A stretch of DNA of 19,148 nucleotides from Anaerolineales bacterium (GTDB lineage Bacteria; Chloroflexota; Anaerolineae; 4572-78; J111), in assembly GCA_012032575.1 (NCBI GenBank), contig JAAUSP010000076.1, positions 1 to 19,148 on the forward strand, in the 5' to 3' direction. The translations under genes and the position numbers were made by a program. The notes beneath the pieces are model-generated. The model had not been told where the DNA came from and ran no database searches. It saw only the letters and a list, made by a program, of their open reading frames with translations. Below are positions 1 to 7,533 of the stretch, piece after piece; positions within the stretch are counted from its first letter, which is position 1, and every line of letters starts with the position of its first letter.

Positions 1-553
1 ATCTGGGTGGGGGGGGCGGGGTGAAGGTAGGGGTATCGGTGGGTTTAGCGGCACAAATTTCCTCAAAGGTGACTACCGGCGGCGGAGAACCGCCCCGATT
101 GGGTGTACCTTCGCCCCAAATCCAGCCTTCCACGTCACCATCATTGACTTCGTAGTTGGATGTGCCCAGGCCCGAAAAACGCCACGAGCCGCCATCCAGG
201 TGCCAGTAAGACCAGAAAGAACACGGCGTGCCCTGGCATTGACAAAAGCAGTCGTCGGCGGGGTAGGAACAGCCGTGATTATCAATCCGGCAAATGGCCG
301 CGCCCATACTGTTGCTGAGATCAGCGTTAAAATCCAGGCCAGAACGCTCCAATATTTCGTAGCCAGTCAGCTCATCTTCCGAAAATTCGACACACTGCTT
401 AAGCACCTGGTCGCCATGCACTACCACCAGCCCAACCCGGTGGGAAGTCTCGGCTCGCACCAGGCCCACGCTGAAGATGATACTGAGAACAATCAGGCCC
501 AACACTGACCTGCGGATGTTGGAAAAAAATTTAAAGTGATACATTGCGATCAC
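1..553 (-). CDS. Secreted DUF4430-type protein, 3' end outside the window
   Basis: The reading frame is open from 553 to the window edge (about 184 codons). Start: GTG at 551-553 lies 6 bases after a strong AGGAGG; an in-frame ATG at 542-544 is the alternative but sits about 14 bases away. Residues about 8-34 form a signal peptide with a basic start, a hydrophobic core and an AE end. The mature part resembles the DUF4430 beta domain that also forms the C-terminal domain of transcobalamin-type proteins: Cys-rich middle, then FWSYWHLDGGSW and NDGDVEGWIWG. A Thr/Pro-rich linker follows and runs out of the window, so a further domain or wall-spanning stretch is likely. It lies 200 bases downstream of the toroid-DUF4430 gene in the same direction and probably shares its riboswitch-controlled transcript. 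Ligand binding (cobalamin or a corrinoid) is inferred from context only. Confidence 0.7.
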   Translation of the reverse strand, partial: MIAMYHFKFFSNIRRSVLGLIVLSIIFSVGLVRAETSHRVGLVVVHGDQVLKQCVEFSEDELTGYEILERSGLDFNADLSNSMGAAICRIDNHGCSYPADDCFCQCQGTPCSFWSYWHLDGGSWRFSGLGTSNYEVNDGDVEGWIWGEGTPNRGGSPPPVVTFEEICAAKPTDTPTFTPPPPPR

Positions 554-582
554 ATCCCACCTCCTGATTGAAAACCCTCAGC

Positions 583-600
583 CTGTGAATTAATTCACAG
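583..600. repeat. Perfect 18-bp palindrome
   Basis: CTGTGAATTAATTCACAG is a perfect palindrome in the spacer between the two DUF4430-type genes, with partial pairing beyond it (TCAG/CTGA with one bulge). It lies just upstream of the ribosome binding site of the downstream gene. It could be an operator or an mRNA hairpin; the sequence does not decide. Confidence 0.6.
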
Positions 601-654
601 CTGATAGCTCCATAACCATAAATCGAACAAATCGAACTTTGCAATCGGCTTAGT

Positions 655-672
655 CTGAGAATGGAATCTCAG
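655..672. repeat. Small inverted repeat (CTGAGA/TCTCAG)
   Basis: Six-base arms flank a 6-base loop, with further weaker pairing on both sides (CTTAG against CTAAA). There is no T-run, so it is unlikely to be an intrinsic terminator. It is one of three hairpins in the 199-base spacer 554-752. Confidence 0.45.
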
Positions 673-695
673 GCTAAAGGCATGTTTTCGTTTTC

Positions 696-728
696 AGACC
701 CCAAAGGTCTTGAAGGCCTTTAGGGTCT
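696..728. repeat. Hairpin repeat after the toroid gene
   Basis: The 12-base arms AGACCCCAAAGG and CCTTTAGGGTCT pair with one G-T type mismatch around a short loop. It begins 25 bases after the TAG stop of the toroid gene. Neither strand carries a clear T-run after it, so it looks more like a dispersed palindromic repeat or an mRNA-stabilising hairpin than a terminator. Confidence 0.6.
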
Positions 729-752
729 ACACGCTCCTAAGATGCAGAATCA

Positions 753-2113
753 CTACTTCACCAGCAGGGGCAGATAAACATTGGACAACCCCATTTCCTG
801 CTCAGAGCATTGATGCAGCTCGCTTGGTTGCAACGGGAATGGCTGGCCCAACAAGGCTGGAACCGCCTGCCGGGTGGCTACCTGGTCAGCCCCCTGGCCG
901 GCCTGCCACTCGAAGCTGCCATTAGAAAGTTGCCGGCTGAGCAAGTAGCTGAGGGGCGTTTTGCCGCTGCCGGTGGTCCAGCGGGTACTGGTGGGAACCT
1001 GACCGGCTGCCAACAAAGCCTGGATGACGTAGGCGGTGGAATTAGCGTCACTGGTCGTATCGAAGGTGGAGTCTGGGTCATAAGGAAAGCCGCCGTCACT
1101 ATTTTGAGCCTTATCCAGATAATTCAAACCGTTCACAATGGCGCTAGAACTCGACGGCTCCCCCGCTGCCAGAATAGCCTGGATTGCCAGGGCTGTGCTG
1201 TTGGTATCGGTTCCCCAGGTTGGCGACCATTCCCATCCCCCGTTGGGCTGGGCCAGACCGCGTAAATTTTGCGCTGCCAGGGCAGGAATGGATTGGCTCA
1301 AGGCCCGAGTTCCCAAAATTGCCCAGGCTTGCGGGCCGCCGCCTGAACTAAATGCGCCCGTAGCAGAATAATTCAACGGCTGCTTGGCTTCAGGCGGCCA
1401 GCAACTGTTCGCAGAAGCCAAACTTACAGCCAATTTGCCGGAAGCCGCGACATTCGAGTTGGCAAAGGCAGCCCCGTTGGTCAGAACATAATTCAATAAG
1501 GAGGGGCTATTGGGTTGCCGTCGCCATTCATCGGCCTTCAATTTGTTAGCCCCCAAAGCCAGCAGCGTCTCCACCGAACCACTGCTGTTGCCGTAACCAC
1601 CGTCAGTGGCCGACTGTTGCGATTGCAGCCACTCCAGGCCGTTAGCGGCGGCGGTAAAGGGTCGAGTAGACGGCAGGTTTAACGACACAAATCCCGGCTG
1701 CCACGACCAGAGTTCCACCGCCCCATCATTGATAATACTATCTTCCGCGCCGACCATATAAGTGGCCCAGGTCGTACCATCCCAGTAATAAGAAGACCAA
1801 AAGCCGCTGGAAAAACAACTGCCGGCCGGGTCGCCCAGACCACCGATCCCGCAAATCATCAGGCCAAACGAATTTGACTCGGTGATCAGCTCCAGACCGG
1901 TTAAGCGCAGCGCTTCGTACCCGGAAATGGGTGCGTTAAAGCTGATTTTGCGCACAATCACTTCGTTGTTGGTAAACTGCACAATGATCTGGGCCTGATC
2001 AGCCCATCGGCCTGAGTTGGCTCAACCGTCAGGCCGAGCAATCCGGCGATGACCACGATCACCAGGGCCAGGGCCAGACAAAAAGTGGTGGCTAAATTTT
2101 TAAGTTGCTTCAT
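753..2113 (-). CDS. Secreted DUF4430 plus alpha/alpha-toroid protein (transcobalamin-like), frameshifted
   Basis: ATG at 2111-2113 follows GAGGAGG and encodes a signal peptide (MKQLKNLATT, then a long hydrophobic core ending in PTQA). The frame then breaks at the GGG complementary to 2003-2005; one extra G restores it and gives about 453 residues. The mature N-terminus is a DUF4430-type beta domain (FWSSYYWDGTTW, INDGAVELWSW). The rest is a prenyltransferase/squalene-cyclase-type alpha/alpha toroid, with repeats such as WLQSQQ, NGGWEWSP, TALAIQAILAAG, QNSDGGFPYDP and TAYVIQALLAAG. It ends in VYLPLLVK. Animal transcobalamin and intrinsic factor combine the same two fold types in the opposite order. 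Together with the cobalamin riboswitch just upstream, this suggests an exported corrinoid-binding protein. That function is inference; a cyclase role is unlikely because I see no DXDD-type catalytic motif. Confidence 0.72.
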
Positions 2114-2190
2114 CTGTAAACGTCCTCCTCAAAGAAATAGGTAAAAATTTAAAACGCGGACGAAGGCAGATGAGCAGCCCGAAATAAAAA

Positions 2191-2214
2191 ACCTCCTTAC
2201 CGAAGTAAGGAGGT
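2191..2214 (-). terminator. Intrinsic terminator of the riboswitch expression platform
   Basis: On the minus strand ACCTCCTTAC, a TTCG tetraloop and GTAAGGAGGT form a perfect 10-bp stem followed by TTTTTATTT. It lies between the cobalamin aptamer and the start codon at 2113, the position expected for a ligand-controlled transcription terminator. Confidence 0.9.
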
Positions 2215-2324
2215 GTAGCCGGGCTAACGCATGAAGCTAGCCGTCAGGCTGGCTTAACACTGCTGTTCTCCCTGACCCAAGCCAGACCAAACCAAACAGC
2301 AGAGACGCTTTAAGCGCACCACAC
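2215..2324 (-). other. Structured leader between aptamer and terminator
   Basis: This untranslated stretch holds several complementary segments on the minus strand: CTGCTGTT with AACAGCAG, CTGGCTT with AAGCCAG, GTCAGG with CCTGAC, and GGCTA with TAGCC. The second and third pairs interleave (order 1-2-1'-2'), so they form a pseudoknot or mutually exclusive helices. It may be the switching part of the expression platform. I do not recognise it as a second known riboswitch. Confidence 0.45.
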
Positions 2325-2546
2325 CTTTTACCGCGAAGGTTAATGATGCTTATTAACTCAGGCGGGCGGCTTGGCTCTCTCGATTTACGATTTGCGATTT
2401 ATGATTTACGATGGGGGGATTAGACCCCATCGTAAATCGTTAATCCAAAATCGTAAATAAGATTACAATTGCGGGACAGCGCCGGACTCTCACCGGCTTC
2501 GCCATTACCACTCGCGCCATCCGGGGCAGCGAGTACCTGGGCTAAG
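2325..2546 (-). promoter_or_regulatory. Cobalamin riboswitch aptamer
   Basis: Reading the minus strand, a hairpin with GCGAGT/ACTCGC arms is followed by TAATGGCGAAGCCGGTGAGA and then GTCCGGCGCTGTCCCGC. This matches the conserved cobalamin aptamer core (GGGAA-like element, sCGGTG, CCG, CCCGC). A diverged B12 box, AGCCAAGCCGCCCGCC, lies near 2361-2376, and a hairpin ACCTT/AAGGT follows near 2324-2341. The arm between core and B12 box is occupied by a palindromic repeat (2380-2459). The aptamer starts about 20 bases after a candidate promoter and ends before an intrinsic terminator, so it should control the secreted-protein genes at 2113-1. The core match is strong; the B12 box is weaker and the exact ends are approximate. 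Confidence 0.85.
2380..2459. repeat. Palindromic repeat (CGATTTACGAT family) inside the riboswitch
   Basis: It contains a perfect 14-base inverted repeat, GATTTACGATGGGG (2403-2416) and CCCCATCGTAAATC (2425-2438), flanked by more direct and inverted copies of a CGATTTACGATTT-like word. A related element lies at 13669-13757. Its AT-rich makeup differs from the surrounding sequence. It sits between the aptamer core and the B12 box, where cobalamin riboswitches tolerate a variable arm. Confidence 0.85.
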
Positions 2547-2570
2547 AAGTTTATTCAATTATTAAGTACG

Positions 2571-2599
2571 AAGGTAAGGCTAAACCAAACATTTGTCAA
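2571..2599 (-). promoter_or_regulatory. Candidate sigma-70-type promoter of the riboswitch unit
   Basis: On the minus strand a perfect TTGACA (2594-2599) is followed by a 17-base spacer and TACCTT (2571-2576). A start near 2564 would place the aptamer about 20 bases into the transcript. The -10 box is only a partial match. Confidence 0.55.
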
Positions 2600-2638
2600 A
2601 TTTACCCTTTCACCGTAACTTCTGCGGAAACAAATCAT

Positions 2639-2657
2639 CCGGAAAAGTAGTATCCGG
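2639..2657 (-). other. Short hairpin at the end of the pdu operon
   Basis: CCGGA and TCCGG arms with a 9-base loop lie immediately after the stop codon at 2659. Only a loose T-rich tail follows on the minus strand, so this is at best a weak terminator for the pdu operon. Confidence 0.3.
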
Positions 2658-2658
2658 C

Positions 2659-3075
2659 TTATTTCAACAAAACTTCCGCTCCGGCAGCCGCAACCTCGTA
2701 ATCATTCTCAACACTGCTGCCGCTGACGCCAATGGCCCCGACGATAACCCCGGCCTTGTTTTTTAAGGGCAAACCGCCGGCAAAGGTGATCAAACCGTCG
2801 TTTGAAAACTCGATGTGATACAAAGGTTGTCCGGCCTGGGCGAGTTTGCCCAGATCGTCGGTGGGCATGTTGAAGAAACGGGCTGTTTTGGCCTTTTTGA
2901 TGGAAATATCAATGCTGCCGAGGAAAGCGTCATCCATTCTGATAAACGCTTTCAAATTGGCCCCGGCATCCACAATGGCGATATCCATCAGCGTGCCCTG
3001 GGCTTCGGCCCTGGCGCGAGCCGCGGTAATTGCGGCCAGTGCTTGATCCAAAGTGATATCAACTTGGGTGGTCAT
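2659..3075 (-). CDS. HbpS/GlcG-family (DUF336) protein
   Basis: 138 residues from the ATG at 3073-3075, which follows AAGGAG at 7 bases; a longer in-frame version starting at 3135 lacks such a site. The sequence is a single HbpS/GlcG domain: [12 protein letters not shown] at the start, [50 protein letters not shown]. The family has been linked to haem or corrinoid binding and occurs as the C-terminal domain of PduO. It is the last gene of the pdu operon and a paralogue of residues about 207-337 of the PduO encoded at 8547-7534. A role as corrinoid chaperone or redox partner is possible but unproven; no catalytic motif is visible. Confidence 0.85.
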   Translation of the reverse strand: MTTQVDITLDQALAAITAARARAEAQGTLMDIAIVDAGANLKAFIRMDDAFLGSIDISIKKAKTARFFNMPTDDLGKLAQAGQPLYHIEFSNDGLITFAGGLPLKNKAGVIVGAIGVSGSSVENDYEVAAAGAEVLLK

Positions 3076-3152
3076 GGTCTTTCTCCTTGACTCTTTTGAC
3101 TGCGTTGTCAATGTTGAATTTATTTCTAAACACAAACCGATCTGCTTTTAGG

Positions 3153-3190
3153 AGTTTCTCTACAGAGAATGGAGAAACCCGGTTTCTTAA
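3153..3190. repeat. Palindromic spacer repeat (AGAAACCCGGTTTCT type)
   Basis: Two overlapping inverted repeats: GTTTCTC (3154-3160) with GAGAAAC (3172-3178), and AGAAACC with GGTTTCT around a single C (3173-3187). The second resembles an iterated palindrome known from cyanobacterial and other genomes. It lies in the 127-base spacer between the membrane-protein stop and the HbpS/GlcG gene. Confidence 0.6.
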
Positions 3191-3202
3191 AAATGAAGAC
3201 GC

Positions 3203-4106
3203 TCAAGGCAAATGAATTGCCGCAAAAATTCCAAACGCAGCCAGGGCATTGGCAACGGTTGTCATCGGGGCGATGGTCGCCGCCGGGGGGTCAATATGGG
3301 TGTCGCCGTGAACCAGGAAGGTGCAGGCCATAAACTCGCCCACAAAGGCGCATAAGATACCAAAAACGCCGCCCCAAATGATGCTACCCGAAGCCGCTGC
3401 CGCGATGGCCGCCGGCAAAGCGATGTGATGCGTCACCGGAATCTTGACGCCAAATTGCAGGAGGATGAGGCTGGCTGCGGCCATCCCGAAGGCCAAAAAG
3501 ACTCCCGGCCCGCCAAAGGTAACGCCTAAGTATCCGGCTAGCAGGCCCACCCCCAGGCCGATGACCGCCAATTGGAGCCGGTCGCTTTGCCAGGGTACCC
3601 ACTGCGAACCGTTAGCCGGCGCGTAGCGCGACTCACCCGCCTTCACCCGGCCCAGCACCCCGGTTTTACCGAAGACCAGGCGAGCGATGATGGCCGAGGT
3701 CAACACGGTCAGAGCGACGGTGTCGGTCCAGGCTAAATTGGCTGCAAAGCCCGGAACCTGGCTAAAAGCCCACTGCAGCACGTAGCCCAAAATGCCAAAC
3801 GCGCCGCCGATCAACAGCACGTCGGGGCTGTTCACGCCCATCATCCCGGCCAGAATATTGCGCCCGTTGTCGAACTTGCCTTTTTGAGCGGCATAAGCTA
3901 CGGCAGCTACGCCAGAGGCAAAGCCCCCTACGTGCGGCCCGAACGCGCCAAAAGGCATCCCAAACAAAGAAGCATCGCCGGTAGCCATTTGCACGGCCAC
4001 GCCTACCATCACCAGGATACCCACAAAAATAAAAGCAGGCAGCGCACCGATAGCCGCGCCAAAAAATTCCCCCGCCAAAAGCAACTATAAGACCAACTAA
4101 ACTCAT
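3203..4106 (-). CDS. Multi-pass membrane protein of unknown function, frameshifted near its start
   Basis: About 300 residues with seven or eight hydrophobic segments. The natural start is ATG at 4104-4106 after AAAGGAAAGGG; it reads MSLVGLI and then shifts frame near 4084-4088 into LLLAGEFFGAAIGALPAF. The frame starting at 4084 would need a TTG directly after a TAG and has no ribosome binding site, so a lesion is the better explanation. Notable segments are FGMPFGAFGPHVGGFASG, FDNGRNILAGMMGVNSPDVL and, near the C-terminus, FLVHGDTHIDPPAATIAP, whose polar residues lie between hydrophobic helices. It is not PduF or EutH by eye. Its place in the pdu operon, 39 bases after pduT, suggests uptake or export of a substrate, product or corrinoid, but no function is shown by the sequence. 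Confidence 0.7.
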
Positions 4107-4145
4107 TTTCCCTTTCCTTTCTCAAAACGTTTAAGATAAGATTTG

Positions 4146-4715
4146 TCACAGCAACTTTTCAATCAAACCCTTATGAGGTGACGGAATCACGACAAAGGAG
4201 TCGATTACGCCCTCATCTTTAAGGTGTTCAACGGCGCTGTTGACTCCGCTGCGCACCGAACTGACCTCGCCGGTGAAAACGACAAAGGCTTTGCCGCCCA
4301 TCGCAAAAGGCAGACGAATTTCAATCAAATCAACCGGGGCGGCTTTCACCGCCACATCGGCGGCGACGATGGAGGCGACCAGGGTAAAGGTTTCGATAAC
4401 GCCGACAGCACGAACGTTTTCAATAGCGGTGGTGGCCGTCAAGGCCGGGAAAACACTGGGATGCACATTGGGCAAGATGCAGGCATCAACCACCACTTCC
4501 GGGGCCACCTTTTTGCCGGCTTCGATGGCGCTGGTCACCTGGCTGATGGCCCCACCAATCAAAATAACATACTTGCCGGGGCAAACCACGTGTGCCCGCA
4601 GCAGTTCCACATTGGCCTGTTTGAGCATCACGTCGGTGGTATACATCCCCCGGGCGATACTGCGCAGTTCAATTAAACCAATAGCTCGTTTGGGACTTTC
4701 TGTTCGTTCCATCAT
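4146..4715 (-). CDS. pduT: PduT, tandem-BMC shell protein with Fe-S cysteine
   Basis: 189 residues from the ATG at 4713-4715, one base after the pduS stop, with GAGG upstream; a longer frame from 4730 would use TTG and overlap pduS. It has two BMC domains in tandem: AIGLIELRSIARGMYTTDVM at the start and VRAVGVIETFTLVASIVAAD about halfway. The trimer has a central pore, and in Salmonella PduT one cysteine per subunit binds a 4Fe-4S cluster there. The matching cysteine is present here (HVVCPGKY, residue about 45). It follows pduS directly, as in known loci, consistent with electron transfer across the shell between PduT and PduS. Confidence 0.95.
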   Translation of the reverse strand: MMERTESPKRAIGLIELRSIARGMYTTDVMLKQANVELLRAHVVCPGKYVILIGGAISQVTSAIEAGKKVAPEVVVDACILPNVHPSVFPALTATTAIENVRAVGVIETFTLVASIVAADVAVKAAPVDLIEIRLPFAMGGKAFVVFTGEVSSVRSGVNSAVEHLKDEGVIDSFVVIPSPHKGLIEKLL

Positions 4716-4716
4716 C

Positions 4717-6042
4717 TTAATTCGCCTCAATCACAATTGCTTCAGTTGATACGGCCTGCACCACCCCGGTAATAGTGGCGTGAAGTCTGGCCCCGACTGC
4801 GCCGGTGGGTAATTCGCCCACCACATCGCCCACTGTTACCTGGTCGCCTACTTTGACCACCGGCCTGGCCGGAGCGCCGATATGCTGCTGCAAAGCCAGG
4901 GTTACTCGTTTGAACGTGGCCGTTACCTCGGTCAGCGGGGCCGGCACATCATAACGAGCCAGACCCAGCCGGTTAATCAGGCGATACATCGGCACCCGTC
5001 GAAAATCACGGTAAGGATTGACCTCGGTTTGGCGGTGGTAGGGGTTTTTCAGCCCACCCTTCAATAAGTCGTGCTTAACCGAAATGGCAATATCTCCCGG
5101 CGACAGGTGGACCGGACAGGCATAATTGCAGGTGCGGCATTCGCAGCACAGCAGCGCGCCGGACATTTGGGCGTCGGTGAGGGGGATGCCGGAGGCCAGC
5201 AGCAAAATCAACTTATGCGGTTGAATAGCGTGCCCCTGAGCGTGGCGCGGGCAGTAGTCGGTACACATATAGCATTGATCGCAGGAAGAGATGGCGTGCA
5301 GTTCAATCTGGGTGCGCGGCTGCCGCCGTTTGACGCTGAGTTGGTGATCGAAGGGCAGCACCAGCAGCAGTTTGGTGCGCTTGGTCACAGGTTCATCCAG
5401 GTCCACCACGTGTCCCATCATCGCCCCGCCGCCCAACACCACCGGGTCGGGCGAGAGCGCGCCGCCGGCCAGATCGAGCACCTCGCGTAAGGTAATGCCG
5501 ATGGGCACGCGCACGGTCACGGGCCGGCGCACATCTCCGGCGATGGTGATATGCTTGTGGGTGACAGGTTTCCCCTGCGAGGCCGCCTGGATGTTGTAGA
5601 GTGTTTCGATATTCTGGACTATCGCGCCCACGTTGAGGGGGATACCCCCTTCGGGCACGACCCGGCCCAGAATGTCGTACACCAGCACGTGCTCGTCGCC
5701 GGCGGGGTAAAAATTGCCCAGTTCAAACACACTCATGTCGGGGCTAGAGCCGATGACTCGCCGCAAGGACTGAATGGCCTCGGTATATTTTTTCTTGACT
5801 CCCAACACACCCCGTACTGCCCCGGTGGATTGCATCACCAGCCGCAAGCCGGCCACAATTTCGGAGGCGTGATGAATCATCAATTCCTGGTCCACGTGGG
5901 TGAGAGGTTCGCATTCGGCCCCGTTGGCAATGACCACCTCCGCATTGGCGCTAATTTTTACGTGCGTGGGAAAACCAGCCCCGCCGGCTCCGGTTACGCC
6001 CGCTTCGCGCACTAAATCTCTGATCGCTTTATCTTTTTCCAC
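4717..6042 (-). CDS. pduS: PduS, RnfC-like cobalamin reductase
   Basis: 441 residues from GTG (6040-6042), 5-6 bases after AAGGAGG; close to the 451 residues of Salmonella PduS. It reduces cobalamin so that PduO can adenosylate it. The N-terminus has the glycine-rich GAGGAGFPTHVK (about 18-29) of the RnfC/NuoF nucleotide-binding fold. Two 4Fe-4S motifs follow: C254, C257, C260 with C264, and C299/C300, C302, C305 with C309. A C-terminal barrel-like segment (VGDQVTVGDVVGELPTG) resembles the sandwich-hybrid/SLBB part of RnfC. The pduP stop codon overlaps its ribosome binding site, and pduT starts one base after it ends, so translation is probably coupled. Confidence 0.95.
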   Translation of the reverse strand: MEKDKAIRDLVREAGVTGAGGAGFPTHVKISANAEVVIANGAECEPLTHVDQELMIHHASEIVAGLRLVMQSTGAVRGVLGVKKKYTEAIQSLRRVIGSSPDMSVFELGNFYPAGDEHVLVYDILGRVVPEGGIPLNVGAIVQNIETLYNIQAASQGKPVTHKHITIAGDVRRPVTVRVPIGITLREVLDLAGGALSPDPVVLGGGAMMGHVVDLDEPVTKRTKLLLVLPFDHQLSVKRRQPRTQIELHAISSCDQCYMCTDYCPRHAQGHAIQPHKLILLLASGIPLTDAQMSGALLCCECRTCNYACPVHLSPGDIAISVKHDLLKGGLKNPYHRQTEVNPYRDFRRVPMYRLINRLGLARYDVPAPLTEVTATFKRVTLALQQHIGAPARPVVKVGDQVTVGDVVGELPTGAVGARLHATITGVVQAVSTEAIVIEAN

Positions 6043-6052
6043 TCAAACCTCC

Positions 6053-7458
6053 TTAAACCAGCGAAAATGCGCCCACCAAGGTACAGCGCCGGATACGGGT
6101 AAAGGTGCGGACGGTGGTCATCCCTTCGCCGGTGCGCCCGGCAATGGTGAAGGTGGTGAAGCCTTCGCCGCCAAAGCCCAGCCCGGCGTAAGAGGGAGCA
6201 TTCTTGACAAAAACGGTGGTGTTGACCGCTTTACCAAACTCGCTCATGTGGTAAATGTTGGCCGAGTGGATAATGGCCGAATGGCGCAGCCCGCCTTCTA
6301 CCTCCACCGCTACGTCAACGGCGTCCTCAAAATTGCCGGCGCGGACCACGCTGAGAACCGGCAGCATTAATTCGTGCCGGACAAAGGGATGATTTTTATC
6401 GGTTTCCACCACGATGGCCCGCAAAGCGTCGCCGGCCTCGAGGCCCAATTCACGCAGGATGACGTTGGCATTCTGCCCGATGTACTTAGGATTTGGCCCG
6501 CTCTTCGTTTCATTTAAGACGATTTTTTCCAGCCGGGGCAGATAACTGGCATCGAGCACCACAGCCTCGGACGCGGCCTGGAAACATCTCATTAGATTGT
6601 CGGCCATGCCGGAGGTCACAATCACCTCTTTTTCCGAGGTACAGGGCAGGTTGTTGTCGAAAGAGTGGCCGGCGATAATATCTTTGGCTGCTTTTTCGGG
6701 GTCGGCGGTATCATCTACCAGCACCGGGGGATTGCCCGCCGCCGCGCCGATGGCCCGCTTGCCGCTGGTCAGAGCCAGGTCAACCACCGCTGTGCCGCCG
6801 GTAGCGCAAATGAGGGCGATTTTGGGATGCTTCATCAAATCGTTGACCATCTGGAGATCAACCGTCGCAGCCGTGACCAGCAAGTTGGGCGGGCCGCCGG
6901 CGTGCTCAATGACTTCGTTGAGCACGTCAATACAGGCGAGCGATGTTTTCAGGGCGCGAGGATGGGGCGCAAAGTAGACCGTGTTGCCGGCAGCCAGCAT
7001 ACTGATGGCGTTGTTGATGATGGTGGCAGTGGGGTTGGTAGTCGGGTAATCGCCAGAATAGTCCCAAATGGGGCGCACTCTTCCACGGTCAGACCGTCAT
7101 CGCCTACATAGGCCCCGCTGGGCAGGGCTTCGACCCCGGGAGTCTTGTCGGCCACCAGTAGATGCTTTAGCACCTTGTCCGATACGCGGCCCATTTTGGT
7201 TTCGGATACGGCCATCTGGGCCAGCCGGTGAGCCTGGTCAATTGTTACCTCACGGATGGCGTCAATCATGGCCTTGCGTTTGGCAAGGCTGACCCGGCGG
7301 TAGCTGTTTTGCGCCCGCTGGACTGCCTCTAACGCTTCATCGGCGGTAGCAAATACGCCGCGATATTCCAGCGCCTGAGGCGGCTGCTTACCATCCATTT
7401 TGTCCAACACCCGGCGAATGATCTCGTCAAGGCGATTTTCTTCCAGTAAAACGGCCAT
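6053..7458 (-). CDS. pduP: PduP, CoA-acylating propionaldehyde dehydrogenase, frameshifted
   Basis: The gene is read in two frames. ATG at 7456-7458 follows GAGGAGG; the frame holds to residue about 138 (CAPFGTILAIT) and continues one frame over with PTTNPTATIINNAISM. One extra C in the coding-strand CCC (complement of 7044-7046) joins them into about 468 residues, the size of Salmonella PduP (464). The product would convert propionaldehyde, NAD+ and CoA to propionyl-CoA. The catalytic cysteine is at about 273 in NNLPCTSEKE. Residues 8-22 (NRLDEIIRRVLDKMD) are the amphipathic helix known to target PduP to the shell. The lesion in a short homopolymer, with an otherwise intact reading frame, suggests a sequencing error; real inactivation would block the pathway. 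Confidence 0.9.
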
Positions 7459-7478
7459 ATATCCTCCTCAAAAATAGC

Positions 7479-7533
7479 AGCCAGTAGTCAGTAGCCAGAT
7501 AAAATCTACTCCCTACTTCCTACTCCCTACTTC
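7479..7533. repeat. Tandem repeats between pduO and pduP
   Basis: Two exact copies of CTACTCCCTACTTC (7506-7519, 7520-7533) abut the pduO stop codon, preceded by CAGCCAGTAGTCAGTAGCCAG, itself built of short repeats. On the minus strand the unit begins with the stop codon TAG itself. It fills nearly the whole 75-base spacer. Confidence 0.8.

Noticed and set aside
1..25. G-quadruplex at the window edge
   Set aside because: The G runs are explained by Pro codons of the Thr/Pro-rich linker on the minus strand; nothing else supports a functional quadruplex.
554..752. A second cobalamin riboswitch before the 553-1 gene
   Set aside because: The spacer has hairpins but no CCGGTG/CCCGC core or B12 box.
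2380..2459. CRISPR array from the repeated CGATTTACGAT words
   Set aside because: The words are short, partly inverted and without regular spacers; it is a palindromic repeat.
3108..3113. TTGACA promoter box before the HbpS/GlcG gene
   Set aside because: It lies only about 33 bases before the start codon and has no -10 box at a proper distance; the gene also has a normal ribosome binding site.
7030..7060. Programmed frameshifting in pduP
   Set aside because: No slippery heptamer with a downstream structure is evident, and the family is encoded in one frame; a missing base in a C run explains it.
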